From: Bacteroidota bacterium
Lineage (GTDB): Bacteria; Bacteroidota; Bacteroidia; Flavobacteriales; Flavobacteriaceae
Assembly (NCBI GenBank): GCA_023434025.1
Contig: JAEYTL010000049.1
Coordinates: forward strand, 26,914-90,913
Direction of reading: 5' to 3'
DNA: 64,000 bases
The notes under the pieces were generated by a model. That model made no database searches and was not told where the DNA came from. It saw nothing but the letters and a program-made list of their open reading frames with translations. Position 1 is the first letter of the stretch; each line of letters opens with the position of its first letter. Made by a program: the position numbers and the translations under genes. Of the stretch, positions 8,406 through 16,315 are shown in pieces.

Positions 8406-8831
8406 TTAATTGCTGTGAAATTTCATGATTTTCTCTTTCATTTCCTCCGAAAAGCCTTCTGCTTTGATGTGTTCACGGTCTTCGGCAATTTTTACGTTGA
8501 CAAGGGTAACTTCACCTTCTAAAACGGTTACTTCTTTTTCATTCACGAATTGAAATCCGCACAATACCGAAGCAAAACCAAGGTTTTTTACCCATAATTT
8601 TTTGGTTAGCACTTCTCCTAAACGAGCCGGATTTTTGAACTGGATTTTCAAATCTACTGTTGGAATACCATTGGTTTCATGCATTTTAGAAAACGGCCGG
8701 TCAAGTGCTTCTTCAAACCAATCTTCTACTAAATCATTGAGCATTTCCAAAAATCTTGGATAGAACACGATTCCGGCGTAGTCGATATGTCTGAATTTTA
8801 TTTTTTCTTGTTTGGTGAAAGTATTGTTCAT
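8406..8831 (-). CDS. 4HBT-type acyl-CoA thioesterase
   Basis: A 141-residue single hot-dog domain of the 4-hydroxybenzoyl-CoA thioesterase type. The signature HIDYAGIVFYPRFLEM carries Asp17, the position of the catalytic Asp of this subfamily. In the pathway it should release the 5-hydroxylated aryl acid (gentisate or 5-hydroxyanthranilate) from its CoA ester before ring cleavage. It lies two genes downstream of the CoA ligase in the same operon. Hot-dog enzymes vary in substrate, so the assignment rests on context. Confidence 0.83.
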   Translation of the reverse strand: MNNTFTKQEKIKFRHIDYAGIVFYPRFLEMLNDLVEDWFEEALDRPFSKMHETNGIPTVDLKIQFKNPARLGEVLTKKLWVKNLGFASVLCGFQFVNEKEVTVLEGEVTLVNVKIAEDREHIKAEGFSEEMKEKIMKFHSN

Positions 8832-8834
8832 TTT

Positions 8835-9326
8835 TTAGTCTTTAAAATGAGTGATTCCAAATTCTTTAAAAAGATTTTCTTGTCTTAATGCACATTCTGA
8901 AAGAAATTTTAAGTTTGGTGAAGAGTCAGAGCCATTACAATCAAAACATAATTCTATATATCCAAAAACATAATCATTTTCATCATAAAAAATTATTGCA
9001 TGACGTGGCATATAGCATTTAGCTACTTCATGAATAGATGATTTACATGATGACAATCTTTTTTTTAATTTCTTAATCTGTGATTGAGTTAATACAATTC
9101 TATTTTTTAAATATTTTTCATTGATTTCAATTTTATTGTTTTTAATATAATTCACCTTTAAATAATTTGGGTTATCTGAGTCATCCCATTTATTTCTATC
9201 GTAATATGCTAAAATTTCAATTTTTTTAGTTTGTTTAAAAACATTTTCAATTTTTTTAGTTTCTTTGGTCTGAGCTGAGACAAAGGATATAAAAAATAAA
9301 ATAAATAAAGTAAATTTTGTTTTCAT
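8835..9326 (-). CDS. Hypothetical exported protein
   Basis: A 163-residue protein with a clear signal peptide (ILFFISFVSAQ, cleavage near residue 19). It is rich in Lys, Asn and Ile, with four cysteines in the C-terminal half (SSCKSS, AKCYMP, ELCFDC) and one more near the end (SECALR). I do not recognise a family. It is strongly AT-rich and separates the CoA ligase gene from the thioesterase gene, which it meets with a 3-base gap. It is probably a passenger gene. Confidence 0.45.
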   Translation of the reverse strand: MKTKFTLFILFFISFVSAQTKETKKIENVFKQTKKIEILAYYDRNKWDDSDNPNYLKVNYIKNNKIEINEKYLKNRIVLTQSQIKKLKKRLSSCKSSIHEVAKCYMPRHAIIFYDENDYVFGYIELCFDCNGSDSSPNLKFLSECALRQENLFKEFGITHFKD

Positions 9327-9355
9327 AATAATGTCATGACACTTAATACTTTCAA

Positions 9356-10933
9356 CTATTTCAATTTAAATCTTTGTATTTTCCCAGTCTCCGTTTTGGG
9401 CAAAGCTTCTGTAAAATAAATTACTCTCGGGTATTTATACGGAGCCGCTACTTCTTTGAACCAGTGCTGAATATGATTTTTCATGTTATCGGTTGCTTTA
9501 GATTTATCTTTTAGTACAATATGAGCACAAACCAACATGCCCCGTTCGTCATCAGGCAGGCCTACCACGGCACATTCCAGAATCTCTTCGTGGGTTAAAA
9601 GTACGGATTCTACTTCAATTGCCGCAATATTATAGCCGGAAGAAATAATCATATCATCGCCACGGGCCACAAACCAAAAATAGCCGTCTTCGTCTTGCTT
9701 AAAAATATCGCCGGTGATGTTCCATCCGTTTTGCACATATTCCTGTTGCTTTTCGGTCCGGTTTAAGTATTTGCAACCTGTAATTCCGCGAACAGCTAAT
9801 CGGCCGGGTTCATTTCGGTTTAGTTCATTTCCGTCGCTATCAATAATTTTAGCTTCATATCCGGTAATGGCCACTCCGGTTGCTCCGGGTTTCATGGTTA
9901 AATCGTTGGAGGAAATAAAAATATGCAGCATTTCCGTGGCCCCGATACCGTCAATGATTTTTAATCCGGTGGCGTTATACCAATCTTCCCAGACCTTTAA
10001 CGGCAACGTTTCGCCGGCAGAGACACATTTGCGTAAGCTGGAAATATCATATTCCTGGACTTTAGCAGTAATAATTCGCCAGGCCGTTGGTGCTGTAAAA
10101 CAAATCGTGATTTTATGTTCCTGAATGGCTTGCAATAAAATATCCGGTGTAGGTTTTTCAATCAAAAACGTAGAAGCACCAAAATATAGCGGAAACAAGA
10201 CTAATCCGCCCAGACCAAATGTAAACCCGATAGGCGGGCTTCCGGTAAAAATATCATCAGGCGTTGGTTGAAGCGAATACATTGGAAAGGCTTCGCAAAT
10301 ATTCAAAATATCTTTGTGATAATGAGCCGTCATTTTAGGTAATCCGGTTGTTCCGGAAGTGAAACCGATTAACGCCACACTATCCGCTTTGGTGTGAAAA
10401 TTATCAAACGTTTTAGATTTGGCAACCATCAAATGTTCTAACTGAGCATTGCCGTAAAAACAGGTTTTTTGCAAAAAGGACGATTTTACCAAATGCATTT
10501 CTTCTTCCAGTTCTCTATCACACAAGGCAATGGAAATTTCGGCACAATCGATAATGGTGGTCAATTCCTTTGAACGAAGCAGGGGCATGGTGGCTACTAC
10601 AATTCCACCTGCTTTTAAAACCGCAAACCAGCAAGCGACCATCATGGGATTGTTGGCGGACCTTAATAAAACCCGGTTACCGGATTGCAAGCCTAAATCG
10701 TCTATCAATACATGGGCAATCTGATTCGCTTTTTCATACAAGTCTTGATACGTCCACGTTCCCTCAAATGTATGAAGACAGGGATCGTTTCCATGACCGT
10801 CTTTAATGTGGATGTCTAAAAGACGTTCTACACAATTGAGCATTTCGTTTTCATACCTCCCTTCTAAATAAGTAGGCTGCAAGTCGCTGCCTGGGAGGGA
10901 ATCGTGAGCGAAATTGTCGATATAATGTTTCAT
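9356..10933 (-). CDS. Aryl-CoA ligase (2-aminobenzoate/benzoate type)
   Basis: A 525-residue AMP-forming acyl-CoA synthetase that should activate an aromatic acid as its CoA thioester. The ATP-binding motif is FTSGTTGLPK, the aromatic-pocket region reads SPPIGFTFGLGGLVLFPL as in benzoate- and 2-aminobenzoate-CoA ligases, and the C-terminal catalytic lysine is in PKTETGKIQR. The ATG at 10933 is preferred; the longer frame to 10951 begins with TTG. It lies just downstream of the bifunctional monooxygenase gene, whose substrate is an aryl-CoA. Salicylate and anthranilate are the two best candidates. Confidence 0.86.
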   Translation of the reverse strand: MKHYIDNFAHDSLPGSDLQPTYLEGRYENEMLNCVERLLDIHIKDGHGNDPCLHTFEGTWTYQDLYEKANQIAHVLIDDLGLQSGNRVLLRSANNPMMVACWFAVLKAGGIVVATMPLLRSKELTTIIDCAEISIALCDRELEEEMHLVKSSFLQKTCFYGNAQLEHLMVAKSKTFDNFHTKADSVALIGFTSGTTGLPKMTAHYHKDILNICEAFPMYSLQPTPDDIFTGSPPIGFTFGLGGLVLFPLYFGASTFLIEKPTPDILLQAIQEHKITICFTAPTAWRIITAKVQEYDISSLRKCVSAGETLPLKVWEDWYNATGLKIIDGIGATEMLHIFISSNDLTMKPGATGVAITGYEAKIIDSDGNELNRNEPGRLAVRGITGCKYLNRTEKQQEYVQNGWNITGDIFKQDEDGYFWFVARGDDMIISSGYNIAAIEVESVLLTHEEILECAVVGLPDDERGMLVCAHIVLKDKSKATDNMKNHIQHWFKEVAAPYKYPRVIYFTEALPKTETGKIQRFKLK

Positions 10934-10993
10934 GATTTTAATTTCTCGCAAAACAAAACTTTTGTCTTAATACTTAATTTTTCCATCTTAATA

Positions 10994-13303
10994 CTATTTC
11001 TTATTACTCTTAGGCTTCAACGCCTTCTTCATTCCTTCTAATTGCTTTCTTTCAGAGGCTTTCAGCGAATACAAATGTGAGCTTCCCATTTTATATTGCA
11101 ATGGGATATCATCCGTTTGCACATTTTCATACGCTTGAGCGTTTCTGACAAAGTTAGCATCTGCTAATAGAGGTCGGCCTAGCGCCACTAAATCCGCTCT
11201 TCCGTTTAAAATGATGGTATTAATCTGATCAATGTCCTGAATATAACCCGCCGTAATGGTTGGAATATGAACCGTATTTCTGACCAGATCCGAAAAAGGT
11301 GTTTGCCACATTCTGCCCATTTGAGGTTTTTGATAAGCCACCGTATTTCCGGTGGAAACGTTGATCATATCAGCTCCGGCTGTTTTGAAAGCATTGGCTA
11401 TATAAATGACTTCTTCCTCTGAAATGCCGTTTTCTGCCCAATCGGAAGCAGAAATACGAACCGACATCGGTTTGTGTTGCGGGAATACCTTTCGCATTTC
11501 CGCAAACACACGTAGAGGAAATTTAAGGCGATTTTCAATGCTTCCGCCAAATTCATCGGTGCGAATATTGGTCAACGGCGATAAAAACGAAGCCAGTAAA
11601 AAACCGTGATGAGCTTGCAATTCAACCAAATCAAAACCAGCCTGGTCGGCATTTTTGGTGGCTTGAACAAATTCAGCAGTGATTTTGTTCATCTCTTCCA
11701 TCGTCATTTCTTTTGGCGTGGCCATGTTGACATGGAATGGAAGAGGGGAGGCGGAAAATAATTCCCAGGCATGTTCGATCGGTTCATTTTGTCCTTCCCA
11801 CGGTTTTTTGACGGCACCTTTTCTACCGGAATGACCAAGTTGGATTCCTATTTTAGCTGACGTATTCTGATGAATAAAATCTATGATTCTTTTCCATTCA
11901 ACTATTTGATTTTCATTATATATGCCCGCACAACCTAACGTAATATGTCCGGTTGGTGAAACGGCAGTCATTTCGGTTAAAATCAATCCGACCCCGCCGG
12001 TTGCCCGGCTTCCGTAATGCACCAGATGCCAGTTATGGACAAGGCCATTTACGGCAGAATATTGTCCCATCGGAGCCATCACAATCCGGTTAGGTAATTC
12101 TAATTCTCTTACTTTGAACGTTGAAAAAGCAGCCGATTTTGAGTTGGGAGATTGGAGTTGGGAGTCTGGAGTTTCAAAAAATTCATTTAAAACTTTATCT
12201 GTGAATGACTTGTCTCTGATTTGAAGATTTTCAAACGTTACTTTTTTGGAACGTGTCATACAGCCAAAAGCAAATTGATAAAACGGATGTTGGATATGAC
12301 GATCCATATTTTCAAACCAATCCAACGAGACTAAGGCAGCATGTTGAATCATTTCTACTGTATTTCTGCGGATTTTATCATACTGTTCAAAAGCAGCCTG
12401 TACGCTGGAAGGATTTGAAATCACAGCATCCGACAAACCGATGGCAGAATCCATTGCCAATTTTGTCCCGGAACCAATGGAGTAGTGGGCAGTAGCTTTG
12501 GCATCACCTAACAAAACAATGTTGTTGTGGTACCATTTTTCGTTAGTCACGTGCGGAAACTGCCGCCAATGCGACTTGTTGGAAATAAGCGGATGACCGT
12601 CTAATTCTTCTGCAAAAATCGCACTGATTTTAGCTATGGTATCTTGTTCATTAATTACTTCAAATCCTGTTTTTTGCCAGGTTTCTTCGCTGCATTCAAA
12701 AATCCAGGTACTCATCCCTTCTTCGTATTGATAGGTATGGGCTACGATGGTTCCAAAAGGCGTTGTTTTAAAAAAGTAAGTAAACGCATCCAGGGGCTTG
12801 GTAGAACCCAACCAAACGAAACGGTTTTTTTTCAGGCTGATTTTGGTACCGAATTCTTCTGCATAGTGTGTTCGGATAGCACTTCCGATTCCGTCGCAGG
12901 CAACAATCATATCCGAATCGGCAAACGGACTCAAATCATCTACATTTTGTTCAAAGTGAAGATTGACACCTTCTTCGCGGCAACGTTGATGCAGTAATTT
13001 CAGCAGTGTTTTCCGGGAACAACCGCAAAATCCGTTACCGGAAATACTCACCTTTTGCCCGTCACGGGCCACAATAATGTCATCCCAATAGGCAAATTCG
13101 CTGCGAATGAGTTCATACGATTGTAAATCTCGCATTAAAAATTCGCCTAACGTTTCATCAGAAAATACAACCCCGAAGCCGAAACTGTCATCGGGCTTAT
13201 TGCGTTCATAGACCTCAATTTGACAATGAGGCATTGCTTTTTTGGTTAATATGGAAAAGTAGAGTCCGCCGGGACCGCCACCGATTACAGTTATTTTTTT
13301 CAT
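10994..13303 (-). CDS. Bifunctional aryl-CoA 5-monooxygenase / OYE-type reductase
   Basis: A 769-residue two-domain flavoenzyme. Residues 1-370 form a PHBH-like FAD monooxygenase (VIGGGPGGLYFSIL at 5-18, GDAKATAHYSIGSGTKLA near 267-284). Residues 390-760 form an Old Yellow Enzyme/YqjM-like FMN domain (LPNRIVMAPMGQYS, GIQLGHSGRKG, AGADMINVSTGN). This is the layout of 2-aminobenzoyl-CoA monooxygenase/reductase and of proteins called salicylyl-CoA 5-hydroxylase/oxidoreductase. It should hydroxylate the CoA-bound ring at C5; the OYE half may reduce the product or a dienoyl by-product. Between the domains is a short linker, PDSQLQSPNS, coded by a simple repeat. The adjacent ligase, thioesterase and dioxygenase make the pathway. 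Confidence 0.88.
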   Translation of the reverse strand: MKKITVIGGGPGGLYFSILTKKAMPHCQIEVYERNKPDDSFGFGVVFSDETLGEFLMRDLQSYELIRSEFAYWDDIIVARDGQKVSISGNGFCGCSRKTLLKLLHQRCREEGVNLHFEQNVDDLSPFADSDMIVACDGIGSAIRTHYAEEFGTKISLKKNRFVWLGSTKPLDAFTYFFKTTPFGTIVAHTYQYEEGMSTWIFECSEETWQKTGFEVINEQDTIAKISAIFAEELDGHPLISNKSHWRQFPHVTNEKWYHNNIVLLGDAKATAHYSIGSGTKLAMDSAIGLSDAVISNPSSVQAAFEQYDKIRRNTVEMIQHAALVSLDWFENMDRHIQHPFYQFAFGCMTRSKKVTFENLQIRDKSFTDKVLNEFFETPDSQLQSPNSKSAAFSTFKVRELELPNRIVMAPMGQYSAVNGLVHNWHLVHYGSRATGGVGLILTEMTAVSPTGHITLGCAGIYNENQIVEWKRIIDFIHQNTSAKIGIQLGHSGRKGAVKKPWEGQNEPIEHAWELFSASPLPFHVNMATPKEMTMEEMNKITAEFVQATKNADQAGFDLVELQAHHGFLLASFLSPLTNIRTDEFGGSIENRLKFPLRVFAEMRKVFPQHKPMSVRISASDWAENGISEEEVIYIANAFKTAGADMINVSTGNTVAYQKPQMGRMWQTPFSDLVRNTVHIPTITAGYIQDIDQINTIILNGRADLVALGRPLLADANFVRNAQAYENVQTDDIPLQYKMGSSHLYSLKASERKQLEGMKKALKPKSNKK
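12141..12174. repeat. Simple repeat encoding the interdomain linker
   Basis: The plus strand reads GAGTTGGGAGATTGGAGTTG followed by GGAGTCTGGAG, an imperfect repeat of (GA)GTTGGGA/GATTGGA units. On the minus strand it codes the Ser/Pro/Gln-rich linker between the FAD and OYE domains. This type of GGAGATTGGAG motif is often seen between genes in Flavobacteria, so an expanded or inserted repeat may have formed the hinge. Confidence 0.5.
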
Positions 13304-13312
13304 GTTTATTTT

Positions 13313-13343
13313 GACACAGATTTCACTGATTTACACTGATTTT
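13313..13343. repeat. Dispersed CACTGATTT-type repeat
   Basis: The 59-base gap between the flavin reductase and monooxygenase genes contains three imperfect units (CACAGATTT, CACTGATTTA, CACTGATTTT). Similar triplicated units are common between genes in Bacteroidota. There is no gene here. Confidence 0.5.
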
Positions 13344-13362
13344 CTTCTAATCCTTTAAAACA

Positions 13363-13968
13363 TCAGGCTCTTTTAATCGAAAAAAGCTCCCCTAATGTAC
13401 TGTAATTTGAACCTGCCAAACGAGCTACAGGTTTGTAAACCTCCAGATTAATACGATTGTTTTCCATTAAAATACGGTCATCAATATGAATGATTTTTAT
13501 TTTTCCGATAACTATACACGCACCGCCCCCTTCATTGTTATCCATAAAATAATGATGAATCATGTTGCACTCTAAATGAATCGGACTTTCTTTGACTCTT
13601 TTAGGTTTGATAAAAACGGAATCAACGGGGCTTAGGTCAGCCAGTTCAAATTCGTCCACATCAGCGGCAACGGAAGCAGAAGTGGCATTCATTTGTTCTA
13701 CCACATCCATGGTAACCAAATTCACTACAAACTCACCGTTTTGCAGCACATTATGCAACGTGTCTTTGTATTGGTTGTTATCTCTGCGGGTGGAAAACAT
13801 CACACAGGGCGGATCACTCGAAACCATGTTAAAATAAGAAAAAGGAGCGAGGTTGTTGACCCCGTTATCATCTATGGTTGAAATCCAGCCAATAGGCCTG
13901 GGAATAATAGTGCCGGTTAGTAGTTTATATAAAACAGACGGATCCGTTTTTTTGGTTTCAAATTGCAT
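13363..13968 (-). CDS. Flavin reductase-like FMN-binding protein
   Basis: A 201-residue flavin-reductase-like split-barrel protein (DIM6/NTAB type), with the FMN-binding region IIPRPIGWISTIDDNGVNNLAPFSYFN at about 16-42 (given here only as a position guide: PRPIGWIST and NLAPFSYFN) and VNLVTMDVVEQMN near 83-95. It may supply reduced flavin to a monooxygenase or carry out its own reduction. It is the first gene of the minus-strand operon, 59 bases upstream of the bifunctional enzyme gene. PHBH-type monooxygenases usually reduce their own flavin with NAD(P)H, so its need here is not obvious. Confidence 0.8.
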   Translation of the reverse strand: MQFETKKTDPSVLYKLLTGTIIPRPIGWISTIDDNGVNNLAPFSYFNMVSSDPPCVMFSTRRDNNQYKDTLHNVLQNGEFVVNLVTMDVVEQMNATSASVAADVDEFELADLSPVDSVFIKPKRVKESPIHLECNMIHHYFMDNNEGGGACIVIGKIKIIHIDDRILMENNRINLEVYKPVARLAGSNYSTLGELFSIKRA

Positions 13969-14152
13969 AATTAGTTTGTTGTTTCTACAAATTAAAGAAA
14001 ATAGACTGAATATCTTTTCATTTCAAAAGCTAAAAATGTATATCATAAAGAAAACCGTTTCTCAAATACCCCAAAACCATACATTTATCAAAAAAGGATA
14101 AAATTTATACAGAATATAATTTTTACACAATAAAATTAAGCACTCTGTAATT

Positions 14153-14184
14153 TTTGATTAAAATTTTTGTAAAATATATTTTTG
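14153..14184 (+). promoter_or_regulatory. Bacteroidota-type promoter of the zinc-ribbon/HTH gene
   Basis: A TTTG at 14153-14156 and TATTTTTG at 14177-14184 (consensus -33 TTTG and -7 TAnnTTTG) are separated by 20 bases. Transcription would begin about 35 bases before the ATG at 14226. The 257-base divergent gap between the aromatic operon and this gene holds nothing else that I can identify; no clear box was found for the minus-strand operon. Confidence 0.45.
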
Positions 14185-14225
14185 TATTATTGCTAATTTA
14201 ATATATTTATGCAAATTTTTTATAT

Positions 14226-14645
14226 ATGGAGATTTTAGCATGCCCCAAATGCCAGAACAATCAGATTGTCAAAAGCGGTATCATCAAAGACAGACAAAGG
14301 TATTTGTGCAAAAAATGCAATTATTACTTTACTGTCAATAAGTTAGGAAAAAAGATAGATGATTATTACGTTACGAAAGCTTTACAATTGTATTTGGAAG
14401 GTTTGAGTTACCGAGAAATAGAACGCATTATCGGGGTTTCGCACGTGACAGTGAGTAATTGGGTAAAAGAATTTAAAATTAAAAAACCGGCTCACACCGA
14501 TTACCATCCAACGTATAAGATTTATAATCATCCGGAACTGGTAGAATTCTTAAAAAATAAAGAACAACTTAAAGGAGCAGGGATGATTATTACCGAATTA
14601 GGCGATAAATTTATGCTGATAAAATGGGAGCGTTTCAAAGATTAA
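14226..14645 (+). CDS. IS1-like zinc-ribbon/HTH protein, possible regulator
   Basis: A 139-residue protein. Residues 5-36 are a zinc ribbon (CPKC at 6-9 and CKKC at 28-31) of the kind found in IS1 InsA and related transposase N-termini. Residues 45-85 form a helix-turn-helix (YLEGLSYREIERIIGVSHVT). A DDE catalytic domain is absent and the protein ends with a short tail of its own. No inverted repeats flank it. It sits between the divergent aromatic operon and the acetate-uptake genes, 107 bases before the porin gene. It could be a domesticated transposase fragment used as a DNA-binding regulator of either unit; the regulatory role is inference. Confidence 0.65.
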   Translation: MEILACPKCQNNQIVKSGIIKDRQRYLCKKCNYYFTVNKLGKKIDDYYVTKALQLYLEGLSYREIERIIGVSHVTVSNWVKEFKIKKPAHTDYHPTYKIYNHPELVEFLKNKEQLKGAGMIITELGDKFMLIKWERFKD

Positions 14646-14752
14646 CTATACTTTATTAACAAAAATATATAGCTGAATTTTTTTCTTAGTTATAAAATTT
14701 CAATTTGGTACTCCGAAAATGAGTTTACAAAATCCTGAAAACTTTATGCCCA

Positions 14753-15967
14753 ATGAAAAAAGCAGTTTTATTTCTTATGATTATATTATATTGTTTTGAT
14801 GCTTTTTCGCAAGGTTCTCCTGACTATGGAGGCGGTATGAAGTTTAACCTGAATGAAGAAGGTTCAAAATACATGCGGGTCATTGCCTGGGGGCAAATGT
14901 GGGGGCAGTACAATGACAACCTGCCGGAAGACCAGAAAGCAATTGAGTTTTCAACCCGGAGAGCCAGGATTTTGACGTATGCCCAAATTACACCTAAATT
15001 TTTAGTTCTGACACATTTTGGGTTGAATTCCTTGAATGCTGATAATATGTCGCCCACAGGAAAAGGAGAGAGTTCTCAGTTGTTCTTTCATGATTTCTGG
15101 GTGCAGTATAGTGTAGGTAAAAACCATGTTATCGGATCCGGTTTGCACTACTGGAATGGTATTTCGAGGTTAAACAGTCAGGGCACACTGAACTTTATGA
15201 CGCTGGACAACAACCGCCAGTCCTGGTCAACACTCGGTCTGTCCGATCAGTTTGCCCGTCATCAGGGGGTTTATGCCAAAGGAACTTTTGGTAAATTTCA
15301 ATACCGGGTTTCGATCAATGAATCGATCACAAACAGCTTAGATTCCAGAAATACGGGAGAAAACATAAATACAACGATTTATGCAGGCAGAAAAGTTTTA
15401 GGTTCAAAAAAATCCGGAATGAATTATGCCGGTTATTTTGAATACGGTTTTTTAGATGCCGAAAGTAATTTTCTGCCATACAGGGTTGGTTCATATTTAG
15501 GTACCAAAAAAGTTTTTAATGTGGGAGCCGGATTTTTTCTTCACCCCAACGGAAGTGTTTACCATGACGGTACAGTCAACATTGGTGAAGATGTATCTAT
15601 CTTTGCCGTAGATGCTTTTTATGATGCTCCGGTCGGAGACAAAAAAGGAGCCATTACAGCCTATGCTACCTATCAGAGCAATAACTACGGAAAAAATTAT
15701 CTGTTTAATGCCTATGGAACCGGAAGCTTTGTTTACGGTCATGTCGGTTACATGTTCCATTCAGAAAAGTTAACCAAAATTCAACCCTACCTGTCCTGTG
15801 CAACCAATCGTTATGAAGCGGTAGAGGACAACCGAAATGTATTTGGTATAGGTACAAATCTCTATTTAAACGGACATAATTCTAAACTTACCCTGGAATA
15901 TAAAAATGAAACATTTGGTGAAAACAAAACGGGAACCATTACGCTTCAAGCCATGGTTTATCTGTAA
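14753..15967 (+). CDS. Outer-membrane porin (phosphate-selective porin O/P-like)
   Basis: A 404-residue outer-membrane protein with a signal peptide (ILYCFDAFSQ, cleavage near residue 20). Alternating polar and apolar strands, aromatic girdle residues and the ending ITLQAMVYL (last residue Leu) are consistent with a beta-barrel of about 16 strands. The segment TRRARILTYAQITPKFLV resembles the N-terminal part of OprO/OprP-like porins. It lies 26 bases upstream of the symporter subunit gene, so it probably lets small organic acids cross the outer membrane before uptake by the symporter. Confidence 0.75.
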   Translation: MKKAVLFLMIILYCFDAFSQGSPDYGGGMKFNLNEEGSKYMRVIAWGQMWGQYNDNLPEDQKAIEFSTRRARILTYAQITPKFLVLTHFGLNSLNADNMSPTGKGESSQLFFHDFWVQYSVGKNHVIGSGLHYWNGISRLNSQGTLNFMTLDNNRQSWSTLGLSDQFARHQGVYAKGTFGKFQYRVSINESITNSLDSRNTGENINTTIYAGRKVLGSKKSGMNYAGYFEYGFLDAESNFLPYRVGSYLGTKKVFNVGAGFFLHPNGSVYHDGTVNIGEDVSIFAVDAFYDAPVGDKKGAITAYATYQSNNYGKNYLFNAYGTGSFVYGHVGYMFHSEKLTKIQPYLSCATNRYEAVEDNRNVFGIGTNLYLNGHNSKLTLEYKNETFGENKTGTITLQAMVYL

Positions 15968-15993
15968 ATCTAACTTTAAAAACAAAAATAACA

Positions 15994-16254
15994 ATGAGTA
16001 ATCAAGCTAACGCAACCGCCTATTGGAAAGAGAATTTACGGTATCTTCTCATTCTGCTGACCATCTGGTTTTTAGTATCCTACGGAGCCGGAATTTTATT
16101 TAAAGATGCTTTAGACAACATTAAAATAGGAGGGTTTCCGCTCGGATTCTGGTTTGCCCAACAAGGATCAATTTATGTATTTGTGATTTTGATTTTTGTG
16201 TACGTCCGACTAATGAACAAATTGGATAAAAAATACGGCTACGACGAAGAGTAG
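15994..16254 (+). CDS. DUF4212 symporter small subunit
   Basis: An 86-residue protein with two membrane helices (residues 17-38 and 52-76) and the family signature GGFPLGFWFAQQGSIYVFV. Proteins of this family are the small partner of a bacterial class of SLC5-type sodium:solute symporters and are found immediately upstream of the large subunit, as here (61 bases). It should sit in the inner membrane and support acetate or other short-chain acid uptake. Confidence 0.88.
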   Translation: MSNQANATAYWKENLRYLLILLTIWFLVSYGAGILFKDALDNIKIGGFPLGFWFAQQGSIYVFVILIFVYVRLMNKLDKKYGYDEE

Positions 16255-16315
16255 TCTTCTGTTATCTGTTAAATAAATAAAAACTCAGCTATTCAGCCTT
16301 TAAAAACTAAATAAA

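Noticed and set aside
9714..10124. 136-codon plus-strand frame
   Set aside because: It is antisense to the well-supported aryl-CoA ligase gene and shows no motif of its own.
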